A stretch of 64,000 nucleotides of DNA from Halomonas socia. Its GTDB lineage: Bacteria > Pseudomonadota > Gammaproteobacteria > Pseudomonadales > Halomonadaceae. Shown here piece by piece: positions 31,834 to 40,439 of this stretch; position 1 is the first letter of the stretch; the number at the start of each line of letters is the position of its first letter. The stretch lies in contig NZ_CP048812.1 of assembly GCF_010977575.1 (NCBI RefSeq), positions 868,001-932,000 on the forward strand, read 5' to 3'. The notes under the pieces are model-generated. The model was not told the origin of the DNA and did not search any database. It saw nothing but the letters and a program-made list of their open reading frames with translations. The translations under genes were made by a program, and so were the position numbers.

Positions 31834-32597
31834 TTAGCGCAGCCAGATCACGCTGGCCATGCGCCCGGTCTGGCCGTCGTCGCGGCGGTGAGAGTAGAAG
31901 CGCGGCTCGCAGGCGGTGCAGAAGTGGCCGCCGCTGACTTGGTAAATGCCGAGACGCTCGAGTCGCAGTCGCGCCAGCCGGTAGATATCGGCCATATAGT
32001 GGTCGAGGCGATAGGGGCTCGGCTCGAAGGCCGAGGCCGCCTCCGGTTGCACCGCGGCGAAGGCCTCGAACACTTCGAGGCCGACCTCGAACTGGGCGTT
32101 GGAAATCGCCGGCCCGAGCCACACCAGCAGCTCCTCGGGGGAATGTCGAGGGCGGCGACTGTCGCCTCGAGCACGCCGCCAGCGAGGCTGCGCCAGCCGG
32201 CGTGGGCCAGCCCGACCTTGGTGCCCAGACGGTCGCAGAAGAACACCGGCAGGCAGTCGGCGGTCTGGATCACGCAGGCGTAGCGCTTGTCATCGGCCAC
32301 CGCCGCGTCGGCCTGGGGCACGTCGGGATCATACGCCTGCTGCACCGCCGCGCCGTGCATCTGGTCGAGCCACAGCAGCGGGCGGTCGTCGTCGAGCTGC
32401 GCACGTAATAACTCGCGGCAGCGCTCGACCATGGCCGGATCGTCGCCGACGTGCAGCGCGGTATTGAATGCCGCGAAGGGCCCCTGGCTGGGGCCGGTCT
32501 CGCGGGTGGTGACGAAGGCGCCGACCCGGGTCGGCGCCGGCCAGTCGGGCAGAATCAGCGTCGGGTGCGGGTGCAGGTCGTCGGCGGCGTCGTGCAT
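31834..32597 (-). pseudogene. pgeF: PgeF (YfiH) polyphenol oxidase/purine nucleosidase-like protein with a one-base frameshift
   Basis: The first frame encodes the N-terminal two thirds with PgeF/laccase-domain motifs: NTALHVGDDP, WLDQMHGAAV, TADCLPVFFCD and VGLAHAGWRSLAGGVLEATV. It breaks at a run of five G (plus strand, 32137-32141). The last 97 residues continue in another frame (WLGPAISNAQFEVGLEVFE ... GRMASVIWLR). Adding one base restores IPPEELLVWLGP and a product of about 254 residues of normal length. PgeF edits peptidoglycan precursors in E. coli. A sequencing error is likely. Start ATG 32597 has GAGGAG upstream and lies 10 bases after the rluD stop. Confidence 0.88.
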
Positions 32598-32607
32598 CGC
32601 GGGCTCC

Positions 32608-33567
32608 TCAGCGCATGGTGGCGTGGTCGTCACGCAGGTAGTCGAGCAGCATCAGCATGTCGTCGGGCAGCTCGGCGCGGTATTCGACCCGCTGGCCGCT
32701 GGCCGGATGAACGAAGGCCAGCTTGCGGGCGTGCAGCGCCTGGCGCGGAAAGCCGCGCAGCAGCTCCTTGAGTGCATCGTCGGCGCCCGGCGGCAGCTTG
32801 AGGCGCCCGCCGTAGAGCGCATCACCGATCAACGGGAAGCGCTTGTGCGCCAGATGCACGCGGATCTGGTGGGTGCGTCCGGTCTCGAGCTTGCAGCGCA
32901 CATGGGTATGGTGGCGAAAGCGCTCGGTGACCCGGTAGTGGGTCACCGCCGGCTTGCCGTTGCCGGTCACCGCCTGGCGCTTGCGATCCTTGGGGTGGCG
33001 ACCGATGGGCGCATCCACGCTGCCGCCGGAGGTCATCACCCCGGTGACGACGGCGTCGTACTCGCGGGACATGCTGCGCGCCTGCAGCTGCTCGACCAGC
33101 GCAGCCTGGGCGGCCAGCGTCTTGGCCACCACCATCAGCCCGGTGGTGTCCTTGTCGAGGCGGTGCACGATACCGGCGCGGGGAATGCTTGCCGCCGCCG
33201 GATGATGGTGCAGCACGGCGTTGAGCAGGGTGCCGTCCGGGTTGCCCGCCGCGGGATGAACCACCAGCCCCGCCGGTTTGTTGATCACCAGCACCTCGGC
33301 ATCTTCGAAGACGATATCCAGCGCCATGGCCTGGGGCTCGAAGCGGGTGTCGTCCTCGAGCTCGGCGCGCAGCAGCAGCTGCTCGCCGCCGTGGAGCTTG
33401 TGCTTGGGCCGCAACTGCTCGCCATCGACGGTTAGCGCACCCTGCTGGATCCAGCCCTTGAGGCGCTCGCGGGAGAAGTCGTCAAACAGCTCGGCAGCCG
33501 CCTGGTCGAGGCGCTGGCCGGCCATGGCGTCGGGGACGCGGGCGTCACGGTGTAAGGTCTCGGACAT
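32608..33567 (-). CDS. rluD: 23S rRNA pseudouridine synthase RluD
   Basis: A 319-residue enzyme that makes pseudouridines 1911, 1915 and 1917 in helix 69 of 23S rRNA. An N-terminal S4 domain (residues 20-75, DQAAAELFDDFSRERLKGWIQQG) precedes the RluA catalytic domain with the Asp in GIVHRLDKDTTGLMVVAK at about residue 140 and the RTHQIRVHLAH motif. The start at 33567 (MSETLHRDARV) is preferred over upstream codons, although no strong site is seen. The gene is divergent from bamD and runs into pgeF. Confidence 0.96.
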   Translation of the reverse strand: MSETLHRDARVPDAMAGQRLDQAAAELFDDFSRERLKGWIQQGALTVDGEQLRPKHKLHGGEQLLLRAELEDDTRFEPQAMALDIVFEDAEVLVINKPAGLVVHPAAGNPDGTLLNAVLHHHPAAASIPRAGIVHRLDKDTTGLMVVAKTLAAQAALVEQLQARSMSREYDAVVTGVMTSGGSVDAPIGRHPKDRKRQAVTGNGKPAVTHYRVTERFRHHTHVRCKLETGRTHQIRVHLAHKRFPLIGDALYGGRLKLPPGADDALKELLRGFPRQALHARKLAFVHPASGQRVEYRAELPDDMLMLLDYLRDDHATMR

Positions 33568-33682
33568 GATGGAACGGCGGGGCCTGTGTGTTTTGCAAAC
33601 GGGTGCGTTATAGTGAGCCGATTGTGGCAGATTGCGAACGATTCTAGCATGGCCACCCGGGTTGTTTGATACGAGGATCAAG

Positions 33683-34519
33683 ATGCGCGTTATGCTTACC
33701 GGCACCCGGTTCGGTGCCTTCGCCCTCGCCGTGACCCTGCTCAGCGGCTGTGCCCTGTTCGGCGGCGGCAGTGACGACGAGACGGAGTCGGACGACGACC
33801 TGCCCCAGGTGTCGGAACAAGAGCTCTACCAGCAGGCCCGCGCGTCGCTGGAATCGGGCCGCTACTCCGCCGCCGTGGAAGAACTCGAGACGGTAGACAG
33901 CCGCTTCCCGTTCGGCGACTACGCCGAGCAGGCCCAGCTCGAGCTGATCTACGCCTACTACCAGACCGACAACTGGGAAGCGGCGCGCGCCGCAGCCGGG
34001 CGCTTCATACGCCTGCAGCCGGACCACCCTCAGGTCGACTACGCCTACTATATGCGCGGCCTGTCGGCCTATCAGGCCGGGCGCTTCAGCCTCGAACGGC
34101 TGCGGCTGGTCGACCTGTCGCGCCGCGACCTGGGCGCCTCGCGAGATGCCTACAGCGACTTCAGCGAGCTGATCCAGCGCTATCCGGAGAGCGAGTACGC
34201 CCCGGACGCCCGCCAGCGCATCATCTACCTGCGCAACGTGCTGGCCGCCCAGGAACTCCACGTGGCCGACTTCTACCTGCGCAAAGGGGCCTATCTGGCC
34301 GCCGTGCAGCGCGGCCGCTGGGTGATCGAGAACTACCCGGAGGCCACCGCCAACCGCGACGCCCTGGCGGTGATGGTGGAAGGCTACCTGGGCCTCGGCA
34401 TGCGTGACCGCGCCCGCGAGGTACTGGCCACCCTGATCGAGAACGACCCACGCCACGAGCGCCTGAGCGGCCGCACCTTCCGCCCGCTGCACGTCGACGC
34501 CGACTCGATTTCGGCGTAG
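33683..34519 (+). CDS. bamD: Outer membrane assembly lipoprotein BamD
   Basis: A 278-residue lipoprotein of the BAM complex, which inserts beta-barrel proteins into the outer membrane. The signal peptide ends at LLSGC (lipobox Cys near residue 20). An acidic linker (SDDETESDDD) is followed by five TPR repeats, the first beginning EQELYQQARASLESGRYSAAV. ATG 33683 (MRVMLTGTRF) is chosen because it gives the proper signal peptide, with GAGG upstream. BamD is essential and usually lies divergent from rluD, as here. Confidence 0.97.
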   Translation: MRVMLTGTRFGAFALAVTLLSGCALFGGGSDDETESDDDLPQVSEQELYQQARASLESGRYSAAVEELETVDSRFPFGDYAEQAQLELIYAYYQTDNWEAARAAAGRFIRLQPDHPQVDYAYYMRGLSAYQAGRFSLERLRLVDLSRRDLGASRDAYSDFSELIQRYPESEYAPDARQRIIYLRNVLAAQELHVADFYLRKGAYLAAVQRGRWVIENYPEATANRDALAVMVEGYLGLGMRDRAREVLATLIENDPRHERLSGRTFRPLHVDADSISA

Positions 34520-34568
34520 CGGGCGCCGAGCGCCGCAGGATGTTGCCATGGGCTTTCATGGCGTCAAC

Positions 34569-34607
34569 AAATAGCCCCCGCCGGATTCGATCCGGCGGGG
34601 GCTATTT
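34569..34607. terminator. Bidirectional terminator between bamD and nadE
   Basis: AAATAGCCCCCGCCGGAT (34569-34586) pairs perfectly with ATCCGGCGGGGGCTATTT (34590-34607), loop TCG. The A/T ends on both sides suit both the bamD transcript and the convergent nadE transcript. Confidence 0.92.
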
Positions 34608-34681
34608 CGTTAGTACCTCGACACCAGCCACCTCAGTAACCTACCTGCGGGGCGCTGGGCGCTTTCCGCTCGGCGCTGCCC

Positions 34682-36313
34682 TCACTCCCCCGGCTGCCAG
34701 CCGTTGACGATCGGGTAGCGGCGGTCGCGACCGAAGCCCCGCGGCGTCACGCGCACGCCCACCGGCGCCTGACGGCGTTTGTATTCGCAGCGATCGACCA
34801 ACTGCACCACGCGATAGACATCCTCGCGAGCGAAACCAGCCTCGATGATCGCCTCGGCACTCATGTCACCCTCGATGTAGCGCGCCAGGATGGCGTCGAG
34901 GGTATCGTAGCCGGGCAGCGAGTCGCTGTCCTGCTGGTCCGGCGCCAGCTCGGCGGAGGGCGGCCGCGTGATGACCCGCTCGGGGATCGCCGGCTCCTGG
35001 GTGTTGCGCCAGCGCGCCAGGCGGTAGACCCAGGTCTTGTAGACGTCCTTCAAGGCGTTGTAGCCGCCGACCATATCGCCGTAGAGCGTCGCATAGCCCA
35101 CCGCCATCTCGCTCTTGTTGCCGGTAGTCAGCACCATCAGGCCCTTCTTGTTGGAGATCGCCATCAGCAGCACCCCGCGCACCCGCGACTGCAGGTTCTC
35201 CTCGGTGGTGTCGCGCTGGGTGCCGGCGAAGCTCTCGGCCAGCGTCTCGCTGAAAGCTTCGACCATTGGCGCGATCGGCATCACCTCGTAGTTCACACCG
35301 AGCAGGCGGGCCTGCTCGGCGGCGTCCTGCTGGGATATCTCGGCGGTGTAGTGATAGGGCATCATCACCGCGTGGACGCGCTCGGGGCCGAGGGCGTCCA
35401 CCGCGATGGCCAGCGACAGCGCCGAATCGATACCGCCGGACAGCCCCAGCACCACGCCCTTGAAGCCGCTCTTGTTGACGTAGTCGCGCACGCCGGTGAC
35501 CAGCGCGCAGTAGAGGCTCTCCTCGGCCTCCACCTCGGGCTCGGTCTCACCGCCGCGGGGCACCCAGCCGCTCTTCTCCTTGACCAGCTGCACCGGCATC
35601 AGCCCCACCTGCCAGTGCGGCGCCTGCACCTGTAGCTTGCCCTGGGCGTCGACGCAGGCCGAGCCGCCGTCGAACACCAGCTCGTCCTGGCCACCGATCT
35701 GATTGACGTAGACCAGCGGCAGCCCCACCTCGGCGGCGCGCTCGGCGAACAGTGCCAGGCGCTCGGCAGGCTTGTCCTGATGGTAGGGCGAGGCATTCAA
35801 GGTCACCAGAACATCGGCGCCGGCCTGCTTGGCACGGCGCGCCGGGGCTTCCTGCCACATGTCCTCGCAGATCAGGATGCCGAGCCTGGCGCCCTTGTGC
35901 TCATGCACCAGCGGCTCGCTACCCGGCGTGAAGTAGCGCTGCTCGTCGAATACCTGATAGTTGGGCAGCGCCTGCTTGGCATACTCGGCCACCCATTCGC
36001 CCTGGTAGAGCAGGCCGGCGAGATTGTAGCGCTGGCCCTCGCGCACGCCGGGGTAGCCGACGATGACCAGCACCTCGCGGGACATCTTCTCGGCCATACG
36101 GGCCCGCGCCTCGCGCAGGCGGGTCTCCATGGAGGGGCGCAGCAGCAGATCCTCCGGCGGATAGCCGGTCAGGAACAGTTCGGGCAGCACGACGATATCG
36201 GCACCATGCTCGATACGCGCCTCGCGCACCGACTCGATGGCGCGCTCGGTATTGCCGGGAATATCACCGACCAGCGGGTCGAGTTGGGCCATCACCAGCG
36301 TCAAGTCTTGCAT
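34682..36313 (-). CDS. nadE: Glutamine-dependent NAD+ synthetase
   Basis: A 543-residue two-domain enzyme converting deamido-NAD to NAD. The N-terminal glutaminase domain (nitrilase fold, about 1-265) has the triad Glu in LPELFLTGYPPED, Lys in KQALPNYQVFDEQRYF and Cys in LICEDMWQE. The C-terminal synthetase domain has the ATP loop VLGLSGGIDSALSLA near residue 295 and TTGNKSEMAVGY. The ATG at 36313 begins MQDLTLVMAQLDPLVGD. It is convergent with bamD. Confidence 0.97.
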   Translation of the reverse strand: MQDLTLVMAQLDPLVGDIPGNTERAIESVREARIEHGADIVVLPELFLTGYPPEDLLLRPSMETRLREARARMAEKMSREVLVIVGYPGVREGQRYNLAGLLYQGEWVAEYAKQALPNYQVFDEQRYFTPGSEPLVHEHKGARLGILICEDMWQEAPARRAKQAGADVLVTLNASPYHQDKPAERLALFAERAAEVGLPLVYVNQIGGQDELVFDGGSACVDAQGKLQVQAPHWQVGLMPVQLVKEKSGWVPRGGETEPEVEAEESLYCALVTGVRDYVNKSGFKGVVLGLSGGIDSALSLAIAVDALGPERVHAVMMPYHYTAEISQQDAAEQARLLGVNYEVMPIAPMVEAFSETLAESFAGTQRDTTEENLQSRVRGVLLMAISNKKGLMVLTTGNKSEMAVGYATLYGDMVGGYNALKDVYKTWVYRLARWRNTQEPAIPERVITRPPSAELAPDQQDSDSLPGYDTLDAILARYIEGDMSAEAIIEAGFAREDVYRVVQLVDRCEYKRRQAPVGVRVTPRGFGRDRRYPIVNGWQPGE

Positions 36314-36419
36314 GGGCGTGAAAATCTCTCGAAACTCTTGGTTAGTCCATTGTCCCGCATGGCCGCACCGCTGGCAAAGCCACGACGCGTGCCCGCCTCC
36401 CGCAAGGAGTCATAGAAGG

Positions 36420-36683
36420 ATGAATCTGTTGATCATTCGCCTGATCATTTTCGCCGTGCTGTTCTTCGCCGGCCTCAAGCTCTACCGCATGTACCGCGAG
36501 TGGAAACTCGACCGCGAGGAGCTGCTGGACCACGATGCAGGCGACAGCGACGCCAACCAGATCGTGCGTTGTACCTACTGCAAGGTGCACCTGCCCGAAA
36601 GCGATGCCCTGCGCGAGCGCGGCGAGTGGTTCTGCTCCAGCGCCCACCGCGACAAGTACCTCGAGGAGCAGAAGGACGAGTAG
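36420..36683 (+). CDS. PP0621 family protein
   Basis: An 87-residue protein. One N-terminal membrane helix (LLIIRLIIFAVLFFAGLKLY) is followed by a short linker and a cysteine/histidine cluster CTYCKVHLPESDAL and WFCSSAHRDKYLEE, which could bind zinc. Such small membrane-anchored proteins are known as the PP0621 family and lie next to pilus regulatory genes in Pseudomonas. An AAGGAG site precedes the ATG. The role is unknown. Confidence 0.85.
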   Translation: MNLLIIRLIIFAVLFFAGLKLYRMYREWKLDREELLDHDAGDSDANQIVRCTYCKVHLPESDALRERGEWFCSSAHRDKYLEEQKDE

Positions 36684-36804
36684 CGCCGAGCGCCGACTGA
36701 ATGAACCGTCCAACTATTGGGGTCAGTTCAATTCACGCCAGCGGGGCTTATCTTTATCACTCCCTAGACCGGCTGCTCGCCACTGAGCAGCTGGGCACTT
36801 TTAG

Positions 36805-37905
36805 CTAGGCGCTGATCAGGCGCCCTTCCAGCCGATAAGGACTCGGATCGAGGATCGCTTCGCGTCCCAGCAGTTGATCCGCCAGCAGCCGCGTCGAGGC
36901 CGGCGCCAGCACCAGGCCATTACGGTAGTGGCCGGCATTGACGCTGAGATTATCCAATCCCGGCACGCGGCCGATAAAGGGCGTGCCATCCGGCGAGCCC
37001 GGCCGCAGCCCGGCCCAGTGGTGCTCCACCTCGCACTCGGCCAGCGCCGGTACGATGCGCGTGGCACTCTCCCACAGCGACTCCTTGGCCGCCCGGTCGG
37101 TGCCCTTGTCGAACCCCGTCTCTTCCAGGGTCGAGCCGGCCAACACGCGGCCGTCGGCGCGTGGAATCACGTAGCGGCCGTCCATCAGCACCACTCGCTG
37201 CAGTAACCCCGGCGGCGCCTTGAACAGGATCATCTGCCCCTTGACCGGGCGCACCGGCAGGCCCACGCCGAGTGCCTCGAGCAGCTCGGCGGCCCAGGCG
37301 CCGCCGCAGACCACCACCTCACCTGCAGTGAAACGTGCCGCGCCGGCGTCAACCGCCGTGATACGCCCGGCCTGGTGCTGTAGCCCGGTCACCTCGCAGC
37401 CCTCGACGATGCGCACCTTGGGCATCGCTGCCAGACGATCGCGCAGCGCCTTGACCAGCCGCGGATTGCGAATGCTGCCCAGGGTCGGCATCCACAGCGC
37501 GCCATCGCAGCCCGGCACCACCGCCGGCTCCTTGGCGTAGAGGAAGTCGGCCGCGACCCGCTCCAGCGGCTTGCCCACCGCCCGCGCCCAGCCCAGCGCC
37601 CGCGCCTCGTCGTCGACGCGCAGGTACAGCAGGCCCTTCTGACGATACTCCGGGTCGATGCCCGTTTCTTCCAGCAGCCGCAGCGCAAGCTCGGGGTAGT
37701 AACCTTCCGACCAGGTCGAGAGACGCGAGATCGGCGCCGAATAGCGCCACGGGTAAAGCGGCGAGACGATACCGCCGCCGGCCCAGGAGGACTCGCGGCC
37801 GCACGCGCCGCGCTCGAGCAGGGTCACCTCGTGGCCGGCATCGGCCAACTGCAGCGTGGTCATCATGCCGATGACCCCGCCGCCTACGACTAGGAAATCA
37901 CTCAC
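36805..37905 (-). CDS. thiO: Glycine oxidase ThiO (FAD-dependent)
   Basis: A 366-residue flavoenzyme of the DAO family that oxidises glycine to the imine used in thiazole synthesis for thiamine. The Rossmann motif VVGGGVIGMMTTLQLADAG opens the protein, followed by RESSWAGGGIVSPLYPW; the C-terminal half has GLRPGSPDGTPFIGRVPG and NAGHYRNGLVLAPAS. In P. aeruginosa thiO lies between pilR and fimT; here too it is next to fimT. The name rests on this context and on motifs. Confidence 0.9.
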   Translation of the reverse strand: MSDFLVVGGGVIGMMTTLQLADAGHEVTLLERGACGRESSWAGGGIVSPLYPWRYSAPISRLSTWSEGYYPELALRLLEETGIDPEYRQKGLLYLRVDDEARALGWARAVGKPLERVAADFLYAKEPAVVPGCDGALWMPTLGSIRNPRLVKALRDRLAAMPKVRIVEGCEVTGLQHQAGRITAVDAGAARFTAGEVVVCGGAWAAELLEALGVGLPVRPVKGQMILFKAPPGLLQRVVLMDGRYVIPRADGRVLAGSTLEETGFDKGTDRAAKESLWESATRIVPALAECEVEHHWAGLRPGSPDGTPFIGRVPGLDNLSVNAGHYRNGLVLAPASTRLLADQLLGREAILDPSPYRLEGRLISA

Positions 37906-38203
37906 AGCAGAATCCGATATGGCTTACATAGGCTTGGGCTAGGGTGACAGTAGCGGCACCAGGGATGGAACGCGCCTGCCAGGGAGGCCCCCATGCACCC
38001 ACCGAGCCACCAAGACTATCACGAGACGCCAGCGGCAAGCCGCCAGCGCATACGTCATCTAAGCCAGGGATTTACGCTGATCGAGCTGCTGGTGGTCATC
38101 GCCGTGGCAGTGATCATGGCCACCTGGGCGCTGCCCAATTTTCAGCACATGATCGCCAGGCACGAGGTCGCCTCGGAGGCCATTCGCATTAGAACGGCCC
38201 TAG

Positions 38204-39777
38204 CCCGGATGTTGCACCGGGCCGGCCAGACGCTCCCAGATCTCAGGCTCGGTGAAGACATTGGCGCTACGGGCTTGAGATTGGCTATTTCTTGATCAAT
38301 TTTCTGCGCTCAGGACGCACTGCCCCCAACCCCCATGTGTTTTCTGTGCCGGGGACAGCACGCCGCGGCGCTATCCCGGCACCAGCTTGCTGGCCAGCTT
38401 CAGGAAGAGGTCCTGCTCCGGGTACTGGCTGCTCAACATCAGCCGAATCGTGCGCGTGTTGCGGGTGATGACAGCGCCGATCTTCAGCAGCTTCAGGCGG
38501 AGGGTGTTGACCTGGGCCTGGGCGAAGGCTGTGCGCCTGAGGTAAACCCGACGCAGCCGCTCCAGGAGTAGGTAGGCCAGCCCCGAGAGCAGCAGTCGGT
38601 ACTGGTTGGGCCACCATTCGTGGCAGCTGGTGCGGTCGGAGAACAGGAACTGTTGCTCCTTGATACGGTTCTCCATCTCGCCTCGGGCACAGTAGCGGTG
38701 GTCATAGAGCCACTCGGCGCTGCAGCCGCGCAGGCTGGTGACCACATAGCGGGTGTTGAAGCCACGCCAACTGGTCTCGGATTTGACGACCACCTTTCGT
38801 CGGCGCTTCTTCCAGCTCTTGGCGGCGTACTCGATGAAGCCGAAGACTCGCTGCTTCTCACGGGTCTTCTCGAAGCGGATAGCTGACTCGTAGTCGATAT
38901 CCAGGGCTAGCTTGGCCAGCCGCGGGTTGCCGGCGAGGCCGACGATGTAGTCGACACCGTGGCGCTCGCACCAACTGAGGATCAGCGGGCGGCAGAAGCC
39001 GCTGTCGCCGCGGAATACGACCTTTACCTCAGGCCACGCCTGGCGCAGCCGCCGAACCAGCAGGGCAAGAATGGCGCCGGCGTGGTGGGCGGCATCTCGG
39101 TAGGCCGGGCGAAGGTAGCTGACCAGCAGCTGATCGCCACAGAACACGAACAGCGGCAGAAAGATGTAGTGGTTGTAGTAGCCGTTGAAGTGCCGCCCGA
39201 GCTGCTGGCCGTGCACCCGGTCGTCGGTGGCATCGAAGTCGAGGTAGAGCGGCTTCTTGGGTGGCCGCCGGAACGAGCGGATGAACTGCTCGATCATTTC
39301 CTCGTGGATGGTGACCGCCCAGTCCCGATCGGCTTGCTGCTCGAAGCGACACAGCGTGGACTGGCTGGCCAGCACGCCGTCGGTATCGACGGCGGTCTGC
39401 AGGGCGATGTCGTGACGCAGCGCCTGGTGGTCGTTGAGATCCTCGTAGCCCAGCGCCAGGCCAAACACGCGCTGCCGAACCAGGGTTTCGGTGCGATGCA
39501 GGCAGCGTTGAGGATCGCGGTCATCACTCAGCCGGCGAGCGATAGCGCGGGTCAGGCCCATCTCGCGGTCGAGCTGCCGCAGCAGCAGGATGCCACCGTC
39601 AGAGGTGACCTCGCCGCCATCGAAGCTGGCGGTGATCTGACGGCCTTTGCAGCGTGGAAAGGTGGCGGTGGGCGTGGTACATTTTGTCATGGCGGCTGTG
39701 TCGGCTAATTCTTGGTTAGGCTCTTGAATTATAACCGATTTTCAGCCGCTTTTTTCATGCCTGGTGCAATATTCGGG
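38204..39777 (-). mobile_element. IS1380-family insertion sequence, complete, 1574 bp
   Basis: The left end reads CCCGGATGTTGCACCGGGC (38204 on), and the right end, on the minus strand from 39777, CCCGAATATTGCACCAGGC: imperfect inverted repeats of about 19 bp. A 4-bp direct repeat CTAG flanks it (38200-38203 and 39778-39781), the size usual for IS1380. It carries one minus-strand transposase. The host frame is restored by exact removal, which fixes the borders. Confidence 0.93.
38371..39690 (-). CDS. IS1380-family transposase
   Basis: A 439-residue DDE transposase with IS1380 features. The catalytic residues appear in LYLDFDATDDRVHG (Asp), VVFRGDSGFCRPL (Asp) and CARGEMENRIKEQQ (Glu). The N-terminus (ASFDGGEVTSDGGILLLRQLDREMG) and the C-terminal LSSQYPEQDLFLKLASKL are typical. 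The gene is complete, so the element may be active. Its 5' half matches the decayed copy at 40138-40439. Confidence 0.95.
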   Translation of the reverse strand: MTKCTTPTATFPRCKGRQITASFDGGEVTSDGGILLLRQLDREMGLTRAIARRLSDDRDPQRCLHRTETLVRQRVFGLALGYEDLNDHQALRHDIALQTAVDTDGVLASQSTLCRFEQQADRDWAVTIHEEMIEQFIRSFRRPPKKPLYLDFDATDDRVHGQQLGRHFNGYYNHYIFLPLFVFCGDQLLVSYLRPAYRDAAHHAGAILALLVRRLRQAWPEVKVVFRGDSGFCRPLILSWCERHGVDYIVGLAGNPRLAKLALDIDYESAIRFEKTREKQRVFGFIEYAAKSWKKRRRKVVVKSETSWRGFNTRYVVTSLRGCSAEWLYDHRYCARGEMENRIKEQQFLFSDRTSCHEWWPNQYRLLLSGLAYLLLERLRRVYLRRTAFAQAQVNTLRLKLLKIGAVITRNTRTIRLMLSSQYPEQDLFLKLASKLVPG

Positions 39778-40137
39778 CTAGCCACCGCAAGGCATGCGGC
39801 TGTCAGCCGAGGTACCACAGTCACCCTCTGTGCAGTATCACAGCAAGAGCACACCCGCTGTGACTATCGTGATTGGAGCCAGCGCTTGATCATCGTAGAA
39901 GGCCAGGCACCGGGTGGGGAGCTCTCCAATGCACCCGTGGTCAGCATCTTCGACGGGGGGGCGAACCTAAGGGTAACGTTCAGTCGCCATCGACCGATCA
40001 GGCATCAGGCTGGCGGCTGGTCACGAGGCCACAACGGAACCTTTATGGTATGTGGGCGCCGCGGCCATTCCACAGCTATCGTACTCAGCAACGCGGGCAG
40101 GGTAAGAAGCGAGAGCGGAGCCCATGTTAGCTGCTGA

Positions 40138-40439
40138 ACGTGGTGGGCAGCATCCAGCGAGGCCGGCACAGATAGCTGACCAGCAGTTGATTGCTCAACC
40201 GGCGAGCAACGGAGAGGGGTAGCCCCATCTCACAATTTAGCTAATGTAGCAGCAGTATGCCGCCGTCGGAGGTGACGTCGCCGCCACCAATGCTGGCGAT
40301 GATCTGACGGCCTTTGCAGCGTAGAAAGGAAGCGGAAGGGGGGTATATTTTGTCATAATTGCTGGTACGATTGTTTTTGTATAAGCATTTTAATTACAAT
40401 CTATTACAACCATTTTTTACGTCCAGTTTAATCTCCGGG
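40138..40439 (-). mobile_element. Decayed, internally deleted IS1380 remnant
   Basis: The segment 40138-40198 resembles 39079-39137 of the intact element (for example ATAGCTGACCAGCAGTTG against GTAGCTGACCAGCAGCTG). The segment 40199-40439 resembles 39531-39777, with CTGACGGCCTTTGCAGCGT unchanged and many substitutions elsewhere. About 390 bases between the two are missing, and so is the whole left part. The right end reads CCCGGAGATTAAACTGGAC on the minus strand, next to a CTAG. It is an older copy in the same orientation, lying directly between the fimT stop and the HD-GYP gene stop. Confidence 0.8.

Larger units (their letters stand above)
37993..40137 (+). pseudogene. fimT: fimT: GspH/FimT-type pseudopilin gene split by IS1380
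   Basis: The 5' part (37993-38203) encodes a prepilin with the leader cut site and helix QGFTLIELLVVIAVAVI. The frame then enters the IS1380 element. If the element (38204-39777) and one copy of the 4-bp target CTAG are removed, the frame continues exactly: RTAL then ATARHAAVSRGTTVTLC, NGTFMVCG and IVLSNAGRV, ending at TGA 40135-40137. The restored protein is 188 residues with the GspH/FimT domain. Next to thiO this is FimT, a minor pseudopilin linked to type IV pili. The disruption should abolish FimT unless the element leaves precisely. Confidence 0.9.
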
